Positions 1 through 5,474 of a DNA stretch of 6,221 nucleotides are shown here, in pieces; within the stretch, counting starts at the first letter, position 1, and every line of letters starts with the position of its first letter. The DNA is from Chloroflexi bacterium RBG_16_57_11 (GTDB taxonomy: Bacteria; Chloroflexota; Anaerolineae; Anaerolineales; UBA4823). The stretch covers positions 4,236 to 10,456 of the forward strand of contig MGNS01000046.1 of NCBI GenBank assembly GCA_001795165.1, written 5' to 3'. Made by a program: the position numbers and the translations under genes. Below the pieces are notes generated by a model, which saw nothing but the letters and a program-made list of their open reading frames with translations, was not told the DNA's origin and did not search any database.

Positions 1-437
1 ACCTGGTCGGCAGGCCACTGGCACGGATTGGTCGTCACTCCGAGCATGTGGCGGGCGGTGTCGTAATGCGGCAGGAGGATGGTCTTCCAGTCCGCCAGGT
101 GTTTCCAGGATGGATTTGCGAACAGCTCATCGGTGGGCTGCATCAGCACGTTAGCATAACCCAGGCTACCGCCGCCCACCCCCGAGCCGTGCAGCACAAG
201 GACATCTTTAAACGGGCTGATTTGTAGAACCCCAAAGCAACGGAGAGCCGGCGCCCACAGGTAACGGAAGACGTTCCAGGAGGTCTTGGCAAATTCATGA
301 TCTTCGAAGCACTTGCCGCGCTCCAACACCAGGACGGAGTAGCCCTTTTCGGTTAACCGCATAGCGGAAACGCTGCCGCCGAAGCCTGAGCCGATAATGA
401 CATAGTCGAAGACCTGGGATGGATTGTTATCCGCCAC
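1..437 (-). CDS. GMC-family FAD oxidoreductase, cholesterol-oxidase-like (N-terminal part, cut by window edge)
   Basis: The minus strand reads from a GTG at 437 for 145 codons and leaves the window without a stop, so only the N-terminus is seen. A Rossmann dinucleotide motif (GSGFGGS, residues 16-22) follows the strand DYVIIG and binds the FAD ADP moiety. The strand VLVLERG (35-41) ends in the ribose-binding Glu. A second glycine-rich motif, GVGGGSLGYANV (86-97), is typical of GMC oxidoreductases of the cholesterol oxidase / ChoD type. Family members oxidise sterols or long-chain alcohols with O2 or another acceptor; the substrate cannot be read from this fragment. No signal peptide precedes the Rossmann motif, so it is probably cytoplasmic. 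The start is supported by GGAGGG 4 nt upstream (442-447). It is divergent from the fadR-like operon and shares a 184-bp intergenic region with it, so joint control is possible. Family is confident; substrate is not. Confidence 0.88.
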   Translation of the reverse strand, partial: MADNNPSQVFDYVIIGSGFGGSVSAMRLTEKGYSVLVLERGKCFEDHEFAKTSWNVFRYLWAPALRCFGVLQISPFKDVLVLHGSGVGGGSLGYANVLMQPTDELFANPSWKHLADWKTILLPHYDTARHMLGVTTNPCQWPADQ

Positions 438-449
438 TGGACCCTCCGG

Positions 450-455
450 ATTATA
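450..455 (-). promoter_or_regulatory. possible -10 hexamer of the GMC oxidoreductase gene
   Basis: A perfect TATAAT lies on the minus strand 12 nt before the GTG start. No -35-like hexamer is found at 16-18 nt. Transcription from it would begin near 443, inside the SD, giving a nearly leaderless mRNA. It may therefore be a chance match, with the real promoter further upstream. Confidence 0.3.
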
Positions 456-549
456 CGGCTAAACAAATGGTTTTGTTCGGGTGCGTAATCAATGCACCAT
501 CCTGTAGATTACCTTCCAATTGGTTCCGACAGATGAATTATACCGGATA

Positions 550-578
550 TTGACGCGCTGCGTAATGTCGAGTATATT
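550..578 (+). promoter_or_regulatory. sigma70-type promoter of the fadR-like operon
   Basis: TTGACG (550-555) and TATATT (573-578) each match the consensus hexamers at 5 of 6 positions and are separated by the ideal 17 bp. The expected transcription start is around 585, about 37 nt before the ATG at 622 and directly abutting the FadR-like operator at 586-602. A regulator bound there would block promoter escape, which suggests autorepression. The promoter also argues against any translation start upstream of about 585. Confidence 0.72.
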
Positions 579-585
579 TAAGCAT

Positions 586-602
586 AACTGGTCAGACCAC
601 TT
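586..602. promoter_or_regulatory. FadR-type operator
   Basis: The 17-mer AACTGGTCAGACCACTT contains the exact palindrome TGGTCAGACCA (589-599). It fits the TnGTnnnACnA pattern of FadR-subfamily GntR regulators and the CTGGTCnGACC core of E. coli FadR sites. Outer bases 585-587 (TAA) and 601-603 (TTA) extend the dyad. It sits at the predicted transcription start of the adjacent fadR-like gene, whose DNA-contact residues are conserved, so autoregulation is the natural reading. Binding is inferred from sequence only. Confidence 0.72.
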
Positions 603-609
603 ACCAGTT
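586..609. repeat. 7-bp perfect inverted repeat overlapping the FadR-like operator
   Basis: AACTGGT (586-592) and ACCAGTT (603-609) are perfect complements separated by 10 nt, with a possible extra U-G pair (585/610). The left arm is shared with the FadR-like dyad, so one TGGT half-site faces two ACCA half-sites, at 596-599 and 603-606. It could be a second, overlapping regulator site or, in the mRNA, a short hairpin ending one base before the SD at 611. Confidence 0.5.
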
Positions 610-610
610 G

Positions 611-615
611 AGGTG
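611..615 (+). promoter_or_regulatory. ribosome binding site that sets the fadR-like start
   Basis: AGGTG lies 6 nt before the ATG at 622. This fixes the start there rather than at in-frame codons further upstream (from 520), which lie in or before the promoter and would add 34 residues unrelated to FadR proteins. Confidence 0.75.
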
Positions 616-621
616 ATTGTG

Positions 622-1302
622 ATGAATGCCATCCCCATGCTTCGACCTGCTGAATTCGCCGAGACCGAGCTCATCGATTCAATCCTTAGCGGTGTTTACC
701 CCATCGCCAGCGCACTACCTGCCGAGCGCGAGCTCGCTGCACAGATGGGGGTCACCCGGCCTACCTTGCGTGAAGCGCTTCAGCGGCTGGCTCGGGATGG
801 CTGGCTTGAAATACGCCAGGGTAAATCAACCCGGGTGCGCGATTACTGGCAAGAAGGCAGCCTCGGTGTTCTTGGAGCGCTGGCAAAGCGGACCAGCGAC
901 CTGCCGGTAGATTTCGTGCCCAACTTACTGTCGGTTCGCCTGGTGCTGGCTCCAGCCTATACTCGCCAGGCTGTAGAGCGGCAAGCGGGAGGCGTAGTGG
1001 GAGCCTTGGAGGACTATGCCGGGTTGGCGGATGAGCCCAGAGCTTTCGCAACCTATGATTGGATGCTTCACCACCACCTGACCATACTCTCTGGGAACCC
1101 AATCTTTACCTTAATCTTGAACGGTTTTAGCGAGTTATATCCGCCGATGGCGGAGCGTTATTTTCAGAACGAACTCGCGCGGGCCAGCTCGCGAGCTTTT
1201 TATGCCGGCCTGCTGGCTGCTGCAATGGAAGGTGATGCCGATACCGCCGAGGCGATCACCCGGCGGGTTATGGCAGCCAGCCTGGCATTGTGGAGAGGTT
1301 GA
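622..1302 (+). CDS. fadR: FadR-type GntR-family fatty-acid-responsive transcriptional regulator
   Basis: This 226-aa protein aligns with E. coli FadR (239 aa) almost end to end with a one-residue offset. FadR dimers bind DNA through an N-terminal winged helix and release it on binding long-chain acyl-CoA in the C-terminal domain. Residues 32-51 carry LPAERELAAQ and VTRPTLRE (turn and recognition helix). Residues 56-68 read LARDGWLEIRQGK (wing). E. coli DNA contacts A33, R35, T44, R45, R49, G66 and K67 correspond to A34, R36, T45, R46, R50, G67 and K68, all kept; the wing His65 is Gln here. The C-terminal half has NLLSVR (101-106) and SGNPIFTLILNGF (157-169), strongly FadR-like. Near the end S220 and W224 match S219 and W223, implicated in acyl-CoA response, while Gly216 is Met. 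It is first in the operon, just after a promoter and FadR-like operator, so probably autoregulated. True FadR rather than a generic FCD regulator is well supported; its regulon is not known. Confidence 0.9.
   Translation: MNAIPMLRPAEFAETELIDSILSGVYPIASALPAERELAAQMGVTRPTLREALQRLARDGWLEIRQGKSTRVRDYWQEGSLGVLGALAKRTSDLPVDFVPNLLSVRLVLAPAYTRQAVERQAGGVVGALEDYAGLADEPRAFATYDWMLHHHLTILSGNPIFTLILNGFSELYPPMAERYFQNELARASSRAFYAGLLAAAMEGDADTAEAITRRVMAASLALWRG
1292..1298 (+). promoter_or_regulatory. ribosome binding site of the AGPS-like gene, inside the fadR 3' end
   Basis: GGAGAGG sits 5 nt before the ATG at 1304, overlapping the last codons of the regulator. It fixes the start at 1304 instead of an in-frame ATG at 1202 that would overlap the regulator by 100 nt. 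The 1-nt gap between the genes suggests translational coupling. Confidence 0.8.
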
Positions 1303-1303
1303 T

Positions 1304-2938
1304 ATGCGACGCTGGAACGGCTGGGGCGAAGAGCATACGCATTATCCATTTCCTGACTCAGCGGCAAGCTACCTGTCCGACCGGATCGGACCTGGGACGC
1401 CGGCGCTAGACTCGACTCTGGAACAATCGCTGAAAGGCATCCCGGCTTCACGGCTCCCGGATTTACCAAATGTCCGCACAGAGCTGATCGAGCGACTGCT
1501 ACACGCTCGCGGGCAGAGCCTGCCGGACTGGGTGGCTCTGCGTAGCGGCAAGATCGGGGTCTTCCCGGATGGCGTGGCTTACCCGGAGGACGAGACGCAG
1601 GTGCGGGCATTGCTCGATGAAGCCATGCGAAACCATGCGTCCCTGATCCCCTTCGGCGGCGGCACCAGCGTGGTGGGGCACATCAACCCTCCTGAGGCTG
1701 ATACACCTGTACTGACCATCGATATGACAAAGCTCAACCGCCTGATCGGCCTGGATGAGACCAGTCGCCTGGCCACGTTTGAGGCAGGAGTGCCTGGGCC
1801 GGAGCTGGAGCGGCAGCTTAACGCCAAAGGTTATACCCTGGGCCACTACCCGCAATCTTTCGAGCTTTCAACCCTGGGGGGGTGGATCGCGACACGCTCC
1901 AGCGGCCAACAATCTTACCACTACGGGCGTATTGAAGACCTGTTTGCCGGGGGGCGAGCGGAGACGCCCAGCGGCCGGCTGGAGCTGCCAGTGCTGCCGG
2001 CCAGCGCGGCCGGTCCCGATCTGCGGCAGCTGCTCCTTGGCTCGGAGGGGCGGCTTGGGATCATCACCCAGGCGACCGTGCGCATCCGGCCAATTCCGGA
2101 ATATGAAGCCTTTTATGGCATATTTTTCCCGGAATGGGAAGCTGGGGTGGAAGCGGTGCGCCAGATTGCCCAGGAGGGCGTGGGTACGTCGATGCTGCGG
2201 CTGAGCAACGCTCGCGAGACCGAAACCACACTGGCTCTTTCGGGGAAAGAAGAGCTGGTTCGCTGGGCAGATCGCGGGCTGAGGATTTTAGGTTTTGGGG
2301 AGGGGCGCTGCCTTCTGGTATTCGGCGCCACCGGGAGGGCGGAAACCGCCCGCCAGGCAAAACTCCAGGCGTTGAGCATCACCCGGACCCATGGCGGGCT
2401 AAATACCGGTGTGACCATTGGCAAGCTCTGGCGCAAGTCGCGCTTTCTGACCCCCTACCTGCGCAATGTGCTATGGGAAAGGGGCTACGCTGTGGATACT
2501 CTGGAAACCGCGCTTCCCTGGCGGCAGGTAATCCCCGCTGCTGCGGCGCTACAGAAAGCAATCCATGCTTCCCTGGAACAATTCAATGAAGAGGCGTGGG
2601 TCTTTGCCCATCTGTCCCACGTCTACGCCGATGGAGCGAGCATTTATGTCACGTATCTTTTCCGCCGCGCCGCCGACCCGGAGGAAACGCTGAGGCGCTG
2701 GTCGGCGATGAAATCGGCTGCAAGCCGGGTTATCCTGGCGCAAGGTGGAACGATCAGCCACCAGCATGGCGTCGGTATCGATCACGCGGCCTACCTACCT
2801 GCTGAGAAAGGTCCGCTGGGGATGGAGATGCTGCGACAGGCAGCGAGGGCGGTTGACCCGGACGGAATGATGAACCCGGGAAAACTGTTTGAAGATAAGA
2901 CGGTACACGGATATGTCCGAATTAAAAATTCTCAATAA
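1304..2938 (+). CDS. alkyl-dihydroxyacetonephosphate synthase (AGPS)-like FAD-binding enzyme
   Basis: A 544-aa flavoprotein of the VAO/PCMH fold. AGPS replaces the acyl chain of acyl-DHAP with a fatty alcohol, making the ether bond of ether lipids and releasing a fatty acid. It starts with RWNGWG (3-8), an AGPS N-terminal signature. The FAD domain has PFGGGTSVVGH (116-126), PQSFELSTLGGW (183-194) and YGRIEDL (207-213), then LLGSEGRLGIITQATVRI (244-261). Aligned from memory with human AGPS, R299 matches R419, R387 matches R515, Y448 (in GASIYVTYLF) matches Y578, and H486/H488 (ISHQHGVG) match H615/H617; the middle His616 is Gln487. The C-terminus has the FAD-oxidase ending NPGKLF (524-529). 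The mammalian enzyme is about 658 aa, mostly because of its peroxisomal presequence. No signal peptide or membrane segment is seen. It lies between the FadR-like regulator and GlpD, the DHAP producer. A related FAD-linked oxidase with another substrate cannot be excluded. Confidence 0.85.
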   Translation: MRRWNGWGEEHTHYPFPDSAASYLSDRIGPGTPALDSTLEQSLKGIPASRLPDLPNVRTELIERLLHARGQSLPDWVALRSGKIGVFPDGVAYPEDETQVRALLDEAMRNHASLIPFGGGTSVVGHINPPEADTPVLTIDMTKLNRLIGLDETSRLATFEAGVPGPELERQLNAKGYTLGHYPQSFELSTLGGWIATRSSGQQSYHYGRIEDLFAGGRAETPSGRLELPVLPASAAGPDLRQLLLGSEGRLGIITQATVRIRPIPEYEAFYGIFFPEWEAGVEAVRQIAQEGVGTSMLRLSNARETETTLALSGKEELVRWADRGLRILGFGEGRCLLVFGATGRAETARQAKLQALSITRTHGGLNTGVTIGKLWRKSRFLTPYLRNVLWERGYAVDTLETALPWRQVIPAAAALQKAIHASLEQFNEEAWVFAHLSHVYADGASIYVTYLFRRAADPEETLRRWSAMKSAASRVILAQGGTISHQHGVGIDHAAYLPAEKGPLGMEMLRQAARAVDPDGMMNPGKLFEDKTVHGYVRIKNSQ

Positions 2939-2970
2939 TAATCCGTATTGATCCGTGACAACCGTGTACC
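2902..2970. repeat. 9-bp inverted repeat and CCGT repeats around the AGPS-like stop / glpD leader
   Basis: GGTACACGG (2902-2910, last codons of the AGPS-like gene) is the perfect complement of CCGTGTACC (2962-2970, just before the glpD SD), 51 nt apart. Inside, ATCCGT occurs at 2941 and 2951, with a shorter ACCGT at 2961, so related motifs recur every 10 bp. CACGGAT (2906-2912) can also pair with ATCCGTG (2951-2957). It could be an mRNA structure tuning glpD translation or a regulator site. No U-tract follows, so it is not a terminator. Confidence 0.5.
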
Positions 2971-2979
2971 AATAAATTT

Positions 2980-2984
2980 GGAGG
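2980..2984 (+). promoter_or_regulatory. ribosome binding site of glpD
   Basis: GGAGG lies 5 nt before the ATG at 2990. It decides the start over an in-frame TTG at 2948, which has no SD and would add 14 residues lacking similarity to the family. Confidence 0.85.
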
Positions 2985-2989
2985 CTTCT

Positions 2990-4576
2990 ATGTGGCAAAA
3001 AGGCTGGCGAGATCAACTTTGGAGCGAGCTAGAGCAGCCGTGGGACCTGCTGATCATCGGCGGCGGGATCACCGGAGCAGGGATCCTGCGCCAAGCCAGC
3101 CGTGCCGGGCTGCGCGCCTTGCTGGTGGAGGCGCATGACTTCGCCTCGGGCACATCCAGCCGTTCATCAAAGCTGGTGCACGGCGGTTTCCGTTATCTGA
3201 AGAACGGTCAGATCAAGCTGACTTTTGAATCGGTGCGCGAGCGAGAACGGCTGCTTAAAGAGGGGCGCGGGCTGGTAAATCCCCTGGGATTTCTGTTGGC
3301 GAACTACCGCGGCGACGCGATTCCCAGCTGGGTATTCGGAGCCGCGTTGATATTTTATGATCTGCTGGCCTTTCAATGGGGCCACCGGCATTACGATGCC
3401 TACGACATGCGTGAGCTGTGCCCGCCACTGACCTCAGATGGTTTGAGAGGCGGCTATCGATATTTTGACGCTCAGACCGACGACGCACGGCTGGTGCTGC
3501 GGTTAATCCAGGAAAGCGTCTCCGAGGGAGGGGCGGCTTTGAATTACACGCGCGCCGGTGACTTGCTGCGCAACCGCCGGGGACAGGTGCGCGGTGCGAT
3601 CCTGTTCGACGAATCACGGGGTGGAAATGGTCGAACTGCCGAAGTTCAGGCGCATGCGGTCATCAACGCTACCGGGGCCTGGGCGGACGAACTGCGACTG
3701 AAAATGGGCGAGCGAGCCAGGTTACGCCAACTGCGCGGCTCGCATCTGATATTTCCAGTCAGCCGTGTGCCGCTCACCCGCTCAGTCAGCTTCCTTCACC
3801 CCGTTGATGACCGCCCGGTGTTCGCATTTCCTTGGGAGGGGGTCACGTTGGTCGGCACTACAGATGTTGACCTGGATGAGCCGCTGCGCGCCGATCCGGC
3901 GATCAGCCCGGCGGAGGCGGAGTATTTGCTGCAGGCAGCTCAATATGCTTTTGCCTGCCAGGAACTCACCCCGGATGACGTTCAATGCACCTACTCCGGG
4001 GTGCGCCCGGTGGTGAACACGGGTAAGTCTGACCCATCCAAAGAGTCGCGCGAATATGTATTGTGGTCCGAGAATGGATTGCTGACGATCACCGGTGGTA
4101 AGCTGACCACTTTCCGACTGATGGCGCGTGAGGCGCTGAATAAGATCCGCATGTGCCTCCCGGTGGGTCCTGATATAAAACCGCGCCAACGCGTGCTGAG
4201 CCCACCGCCAGTTGATGTAGAATTTCCTGCCGAATTGAGCCCCGCCGCCCGGCTGCGCCTGCTGGGGCGACACGGACAAAACACTACCGCGCTGATCCAG
4301 TCAGGAAAGGCGAATGAATTCCAGGGGATCGGAGGGACACCGGCATTGTGGGCTGAGCTGCGTTGGGCGGCGCGCGCTGAGGCGGTAGTCCACCTGGACG
4401 ATCTGCTACTACGGCGGACGCGGTTGGGGCTGTTACTGCCGCGCGGCGGAAAGGATTGTTTTCAGAGCATCCGGGCAGTGGTCCAGCCTGAGCTTGGCTG
4501 GGAGGAGGCGCGTTGGGAGACCGAAGTCACTACTTACCTCGATCTTTGGCAGCGGTGCTACTCACCTGCGTTGTAG
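2990..4576 (+). CDS. glpD: FAD-dependent glycerol-3-phosphate dehydrogenase (GlpD/GlpO family)
   Basis: A 528-aa flavoenzyme that oxidises sn-glycerol-3-phosphate to DHAP, passing electrons to quinone (GlpD) or oxygen (GlpO). DLLIIGGGITGAG (19-31) is the N-terminal FAD-binding strand and glycine loop. TSSRSSKLVHGGFRYL (55-70) is the family signature. GTTD (289-292) and YSGVRPV (335-341) follow, then GLLTITGGKLTTFR (363-376). R339 and K371 correspond to the phosphate-binding R317 and K354 of E. coli GlpD. The C-terminal cap domain contains ARAEAVVHLDDLLLRRTRLG (461-480). Length matches the family (about 500-560 aa). There is no transmembrane helix; such enzymes bind the membrane peripherally. 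It lies 51 nt after the AGPS-like gene in the same direction, so probably co-transcribed, and would supply DHAP to ether-lipid synthesis or serve glycerol catabolism. Family is confident; dehydrogenase versus oxidase is not resolved. Confidence 0.94.
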   Translation: MWQKGWRDQLWSELEQPWDLLIIGGGITGAGILRQASRAGLRALLVEAHDFASGTSSRSSKLVHGGFRYLKNGQIKLTFESVRERERLLKEGRGLVNPLGFLLANYRGDAIPSWVFGAALIFYDLLAFQWGHRHYDAYDMRELCPPLTSDGLRGGYRYFDAQTDDARLVLRLIQESVSEGGAALNYTRAGDLLRNRRGQVRGAILFDESRGGNGRTAEVQAHAVINATGAWADELRLKMGERARLRQLRGSHLIFPVSRVPLTRSVSFLHPVDDRPVFAFPWEGVTLVGTTDVDLDEPLRADPAISPAEAEYLLQAAQYAFACQELTPDDVQCTYSGVRPVVNTGKSDPSKESREYVLWSENGLLTITGGKLTTFRLMAREALNKIRMCLPVGPDIKPRQRVLSPPPVDVEFPAELSPAARLRLLGRHGQNTTALIQSGKANEFQGIGGTPALWAELRWAARAEAVVHLDDLLLRRTRLGLLLPRGGKDCFQSIRAVVQPELGWEEARWETEVTTYLDLWQRCYSPAL

Positions 4577-4658
4577 CCGGCATCAGTGGCGCTGGCCCAA
4601 AAGCTCTGAAACGCTGCCATATGGTGACCTCAAAGCCAACAAACAAAAGCTGCTCGGG

Positions 4659-4691
4659 AACCTCCCGCAAGTTCCAAACCTGCGGGAGGTT
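4659..4691 (+). terminator. strong hairpin after glpD, probable operon terminator with poor U-tract
   Basis: AACCTCCCGCA (4659-4669) and TGCGGGAGGTT (4681-4691) form a perfect 11-bp stem with an 11-nt loop, 83 nt after the glpD stop and before the next gene. Only a short TTT run (4690-4692) follows the stem, so it is not a textbook rho-independent terminator. Position favours transcription termination or 3'-end protection of the operon mRNA. Confidence 0.55.
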
Positions 4692-4751
4692 TAGGCCACG
4701 CAAAACGACTTCTAGTCAAATAAGGTAGGGGCCGCCCATCAATCGATTCGA

Positions 4752-4760
4752 TGTTAAAAT
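4752..4760 (+). promoter_or_regulatory. possible extended -10 promoter of the hypothetical gene pair
   Basis: TGT followed by TAAAAT (4755-4760) matches an extended -10 (TGn plus a 5-of-6 hexamer). No -35 hexamer is visible 17 bp upstream. The start would be near 4767, about 27 nt before the first gene. It is flanked by GCCCAT (4734-4739) and ATGGGC (4769-4774), an inverted pair that might be an operator. A promoter is expected here because a hairpin separates this pair from glpD. Confidence 0.35.
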
Positions 4761-4793
4761 AAGAATGCATGGGCAGAGGCGTCTCACCAATGA

Positions 4794-5456
4794 GTGAAAA
4801 CAAGTATGCGCGAGATCAGCTTTTCGGCATTTTCCAGCCTGTTAGAGTCCATCAATTTTGCGCTCTATTTTGATACCGGCCTGGCGAAGGATGCGCAGCG
4901 GTTTTTCGTCTGCCTGCAACGGTTAATCGAACAGTTGAGCGCCCTCGAAAGGGAGGTCAGCCAGGACCTGATGCTTGGGGCGGAGAGCCTGGCGCGGCTT
5001 ATGGGGAGCCCTCAATTTAACCCGGAGCAACCGGACCCCGGATTGCTACCGTTGATGGAAAAAACCTGTCGCCACTGGGAGAGTTATTTTGAGTCAGTTG
5101 GGTGTAACCTGCCGAACGCCGGGAGGACCATCGGCACAGAGGATAGCCTGGATCTGGCATTGGAGGATGCACTGCAAGCGATGTTATCGTGGGCCGGACC
5201 GATGATCAATCACCCGGCGGTGGAGGCTCCCTGGATCAAGCTGTCTGTGGAGCTGCTGGAATATCTGAAAGAAATCCGCACGACAAAAGCCTACACAAAC
5301 ACCTATTACCGCCTGCAATGGCTGGTGAAAGATATCCTGAGTGCTTTTTCTGCCGAGGGATTTCGCCTCATGCTGCTCGATTACGACCAGATCGATCCCT
5401 CTTTCCAGGATTTTAAGCTGGTTTGCGAGATCGCCTGGCAAGGACTGAGCGTCTGA
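4794..5456 (+). CDS. hypothetical protein, first of a tandem diverged paralogue pair
   Basis: I do not recognise this 220-aa protein. It is predicted soluble and mostly helical, with no signal peptide, membrane segment or obvious catalytic motif. Three features recur, in order, in the next gene: SI-x2-AL-x-F (residues 19-26), a W-x7-G-x3-P stretch (W95, G103, P107), and a W-[IV]-[KR]-L-[ST]-x2-LL-x-Y segment (147-157). Residues 33-68 also align with 35-70 of the neighbour without gaps, sharing A34, L44, E54, V55, L59, G62, E64 and R68. The two are therefore probably ancient duplicates, which also supports this reading frame. The start is uncertain: GTG 4794 or ATG 4806, neither with a strong SD; AGAGG at 4775 is far upstream. 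It starts about 100 nt after the hairpin that follows glpD and 18 nt before its partner, so it is likely a separate two-gene unit. Function unknown. Confidence 0.78.
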   Translation: MKTSMREISFSAFSSLLESINFALYFDTGLAKDAQRFFVCLQRLIEQLSALEREVSQDLMLGAESLARLMGSPQFNPEQPDPGLLPLMEKTCRHWESYFESVGCNLPNAGRTIGTEDSLDLALEDALQAMLSWAGPMINHPAVEAPWIKLSVELLEYLKEIRTTKAYTNTYYRLQWLVKDILSAFSAEGFRLMLLDYDQIDPSFQDFKLVCEIAWQGLSV

Positions 5457-5474
5457 CAATCGGATATTTTTCCT

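Noticed and set aside
462..477. AACAAA-TGGT-TTTGTT inverted repeat upstream of the GMC gene
   Set aside because: AT-rich 6-bp arms with a small loop do not match a recognised operator and are plausible by chance; it could only be rescued by conservation in relatives.
518..534. Second FadR-like operator candidate (TTGGT then TCCGAC)
   Set aside because: One extra base between the half-sites and a poor right half; kept only as a remark in the divergent-region finding.
520..621. In-frame N-terminal extension of the fadR-like gene from 520
   Set aside because: It would span the promoter and operator, has no SD, and the extra residues do not resemble FadR proteins; ATG 622 has an SD and gives a one-residue offset to E. 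coli FadR.
1202..1303. In-frame upstream start of the AGPS-like gene at 1202
   Set aside because: It overlaps the regulator by 100 nt; the SD at 1292-1298 and the RWNGWG family start favour 1304.
2948..2989. TTG start for glpD at 2948
   Set aside because: No SD and no family similarity in the added residues; ATG 2990 has GGAGG at ideal spacing.
3782..4279. 165-codon open frame on the minus strand inside glpD
   Set aside because: Antisense to strongly conserved GlpD motifs; Arg/Gly/Gln-rich translation without family features, typical of a shadow of a GC-rich gene.
4494..4728. Two short plus-strand frames (from 4494 and 4513) crossing the glpD end and the hairpin
   Set aside because: They overlap glpD out of frame, run through the hairpin, lack SDs and have low-complexity Ser/Arg-rich translations.
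4790..4873. 27-codon frame from the ATG at 4790, overlapping the first hypothetical gene
   Set aside because: It stops after 27 codons, while the 4794 frame carries the SI-x2-AL-x-F motif shared with the next gene; no frameshift is needed.
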